A program made the translations under genes and the position numbers. A stretch of DNA of 64,000 nucleotides, taken from Lithospermum erythrorhizon. Its lineage: Eukaryota; Streptophyta; Magnoliopsida; Boraginales; Boraginaceae. The DNA is taken from contig JADFUC010000090.1 in NCBI GenBank assembly GCA_019722365.1, positions 434,001-498,000 of the forward strand. Direction: 5' to 3'. Shown piece by piece: positions 63,085-64,000 of the stretch (its first letter is position 1; the number at the start of each line of letters is the position of its first letter). The notes under the pieces are model-generated. The model was not told the DNA's origin, did no database searches, and saw only the letters and a program-made list of their open reading frames with translations.

Positions 63085-64000
63085 TATTTATAAGCTGAAA
63101 TGGCAGTTTGTGTGGGCTGTGAAAGAGAAGAGTACTGACTCTTGGGTGTGGAGAAAGCTGTTGAGACTTAGAGACCAACTGCAACACTGTATAAAAGTTG
63201 AAGTAGGGAGTGGTAATGGACTGTATGACGATTGGCACAGCTGGGGACCTTTGCATAATGTGCTGACAAAACAAGAAATTACCAGTATGAGAATTCAGGA
63301 GACTGATACATTTGCTGATGTGGTACACAAGAATTTTTGTGTGGTGGGTAGAAGAGGCATTCCAAGAATCCTGGAATTACAGAGCAATCTTCCTGTTTTG
63401 ATCTCAAGGAAGGAAGACAAAATTGTGTGGATGAATGATGGAATGTTTAGCTGTGCAAAAGCTTGGAATGTCATTAGACAGTAAGGCAACAGGAATAACT
63501 GGTTCAAAGTTATATGGAGCAGAGGGAATGTCCTAAAACATAGCATGATTGCATGGATGTTGTGTCTGGGCAGGTTACACACTAAAGACAAGCTGCTGGA
63601 GTGGAACATGATTCAAGATGATTGATGTGTATTCTGTGGGGAGAAAGAAAGCTTAAATCACTTGTTCTATACATGTGACTTTTCTAAAGAAGTATGGAGA
63701 AAGTTTCTCATATATATAAAACTCTATCACCAGCCTGAAACATGGAGAGAGGAGTTGGATGTTATGATCAATCACTACAGAGGCAAAAGTTTGCTCAATC
63801 AGATCAGAAGGATGAGCTTTGTTTGTATCATTTACCACATCTGGTGTGAGAGAAATAGTAGAATTTTTTGTAATAGAAGTTGTCTAGTAGATCAAAGGAA
63901 GCCAAAGTGCTGGCAAACATCATTAGAGATAGAGTACTTTGCTTGAAGAATGTTCCTAACACAAAGGCTAATTGGACCTTGTGTGTGGAGTGGAATTTTA
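63085..64000 (+). mobile_element. LINE retrotransposon, C-terminal part (zf-RVT region), 5'-truncated
   Basis: One long frame from about 63088 to 63944 encodes the end of a plant LINE polyprotein: WVWRKLLRLRD, DDWHSWGPLHNVL, then WSRGNVLKHSMIAWMLCLGR and the reverse-transcriptase zinc-binding motif CVFCGEKESLNHLFYTC, ending in CIIYHIWCERNSRIF. Stops interrupt it at 63482-63484 (TAA) and about 63623 (TGA), so it is dead. The body of the reverse transcriptase is missing, as expected for a 5'-truncated insertion. The 3' tail lies beyond the window. Confidence 0.85.

Overview
This is nuclear DNA of a flowering plant (eudicot). The genes contain GT-AG introns, the intergenic DNA is AT-rich and full of transposon debris, and every recognisable family is plant-type: SBT subtilase, CrRLK1L receptor kinase, plant mobile domain, Ole e 1-like and S40 proteins, Cassandra TRIM and Stowaway-like MITEs. 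No bacterial, organellar or viral genome is present. I cannot name the species from sequence alone.

Layout. 1-4 kb is gene-poor, with a possible LINE relic. 4.1-6.7 kb holds a subtilase gene damaged by an insertion-like intron and an in-frame stop. 7-12 kb is repeat territory: an orphan ORF at 8.1-8.4 kb and a Cassandra-type array with three LTRs carrying 5S-like sequence, one of them split by another LTR-like insert. 12.4-15.1 kb (minus) is a decayed receptor kinase of the FERONIA class with a second, degenerate kinase domain. A second copy of the subtilase 3' end sits at 15.3-15.6 kb. 16.0-18.2 kb (minus) is an intact plant mobile domain gene. 18.5-22 kb is intergenic with a MITE and a 777-bp solo LTR inside a second MITE. 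22.5-31 kb is the best genic stretch: an Ole e 1-like secreted protein, a DTW-domain tRNA modification enzyme and, on the minus strand, an RBP45-type RNA-binding protein with seven coding exons. 34.4-38.7 kb holds exon-like fragments of an unidentified minus-strand gene. 41.0-41.4 kb encodes a small protein with a lipidation-type N terminus. 45-48.2 kb is the 3' part of an LTR retrotransposon with an env-like ORF. 52.0-59.4 kb carries two intact genes in the same orientation: a BRANCHLESS TRICHOME-like coiled-coil protein and an OTU2/YOD1-type deubiquitinase. 61.8-62.3 kb is an S40/DUF584 gene with shifted frames. The window ends in the 3' part of a LINE.

The genes do not form one pathway, as is usual for a plant chromosome. 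I found no convincing new multi-gene system. The items most worth checking are the tandem kinase-pseudokinase relic, the intron-like insertion in the subtilase, the unidentified minus-strand gene, the nested Cassandra array, and the neighbour pair of coiled-coil protein and OTU2, which I recall is also adjacent in Arabidopsis. All splice sites were read by eye from GT/AG positions, reading frame and family similarity; no search was run.
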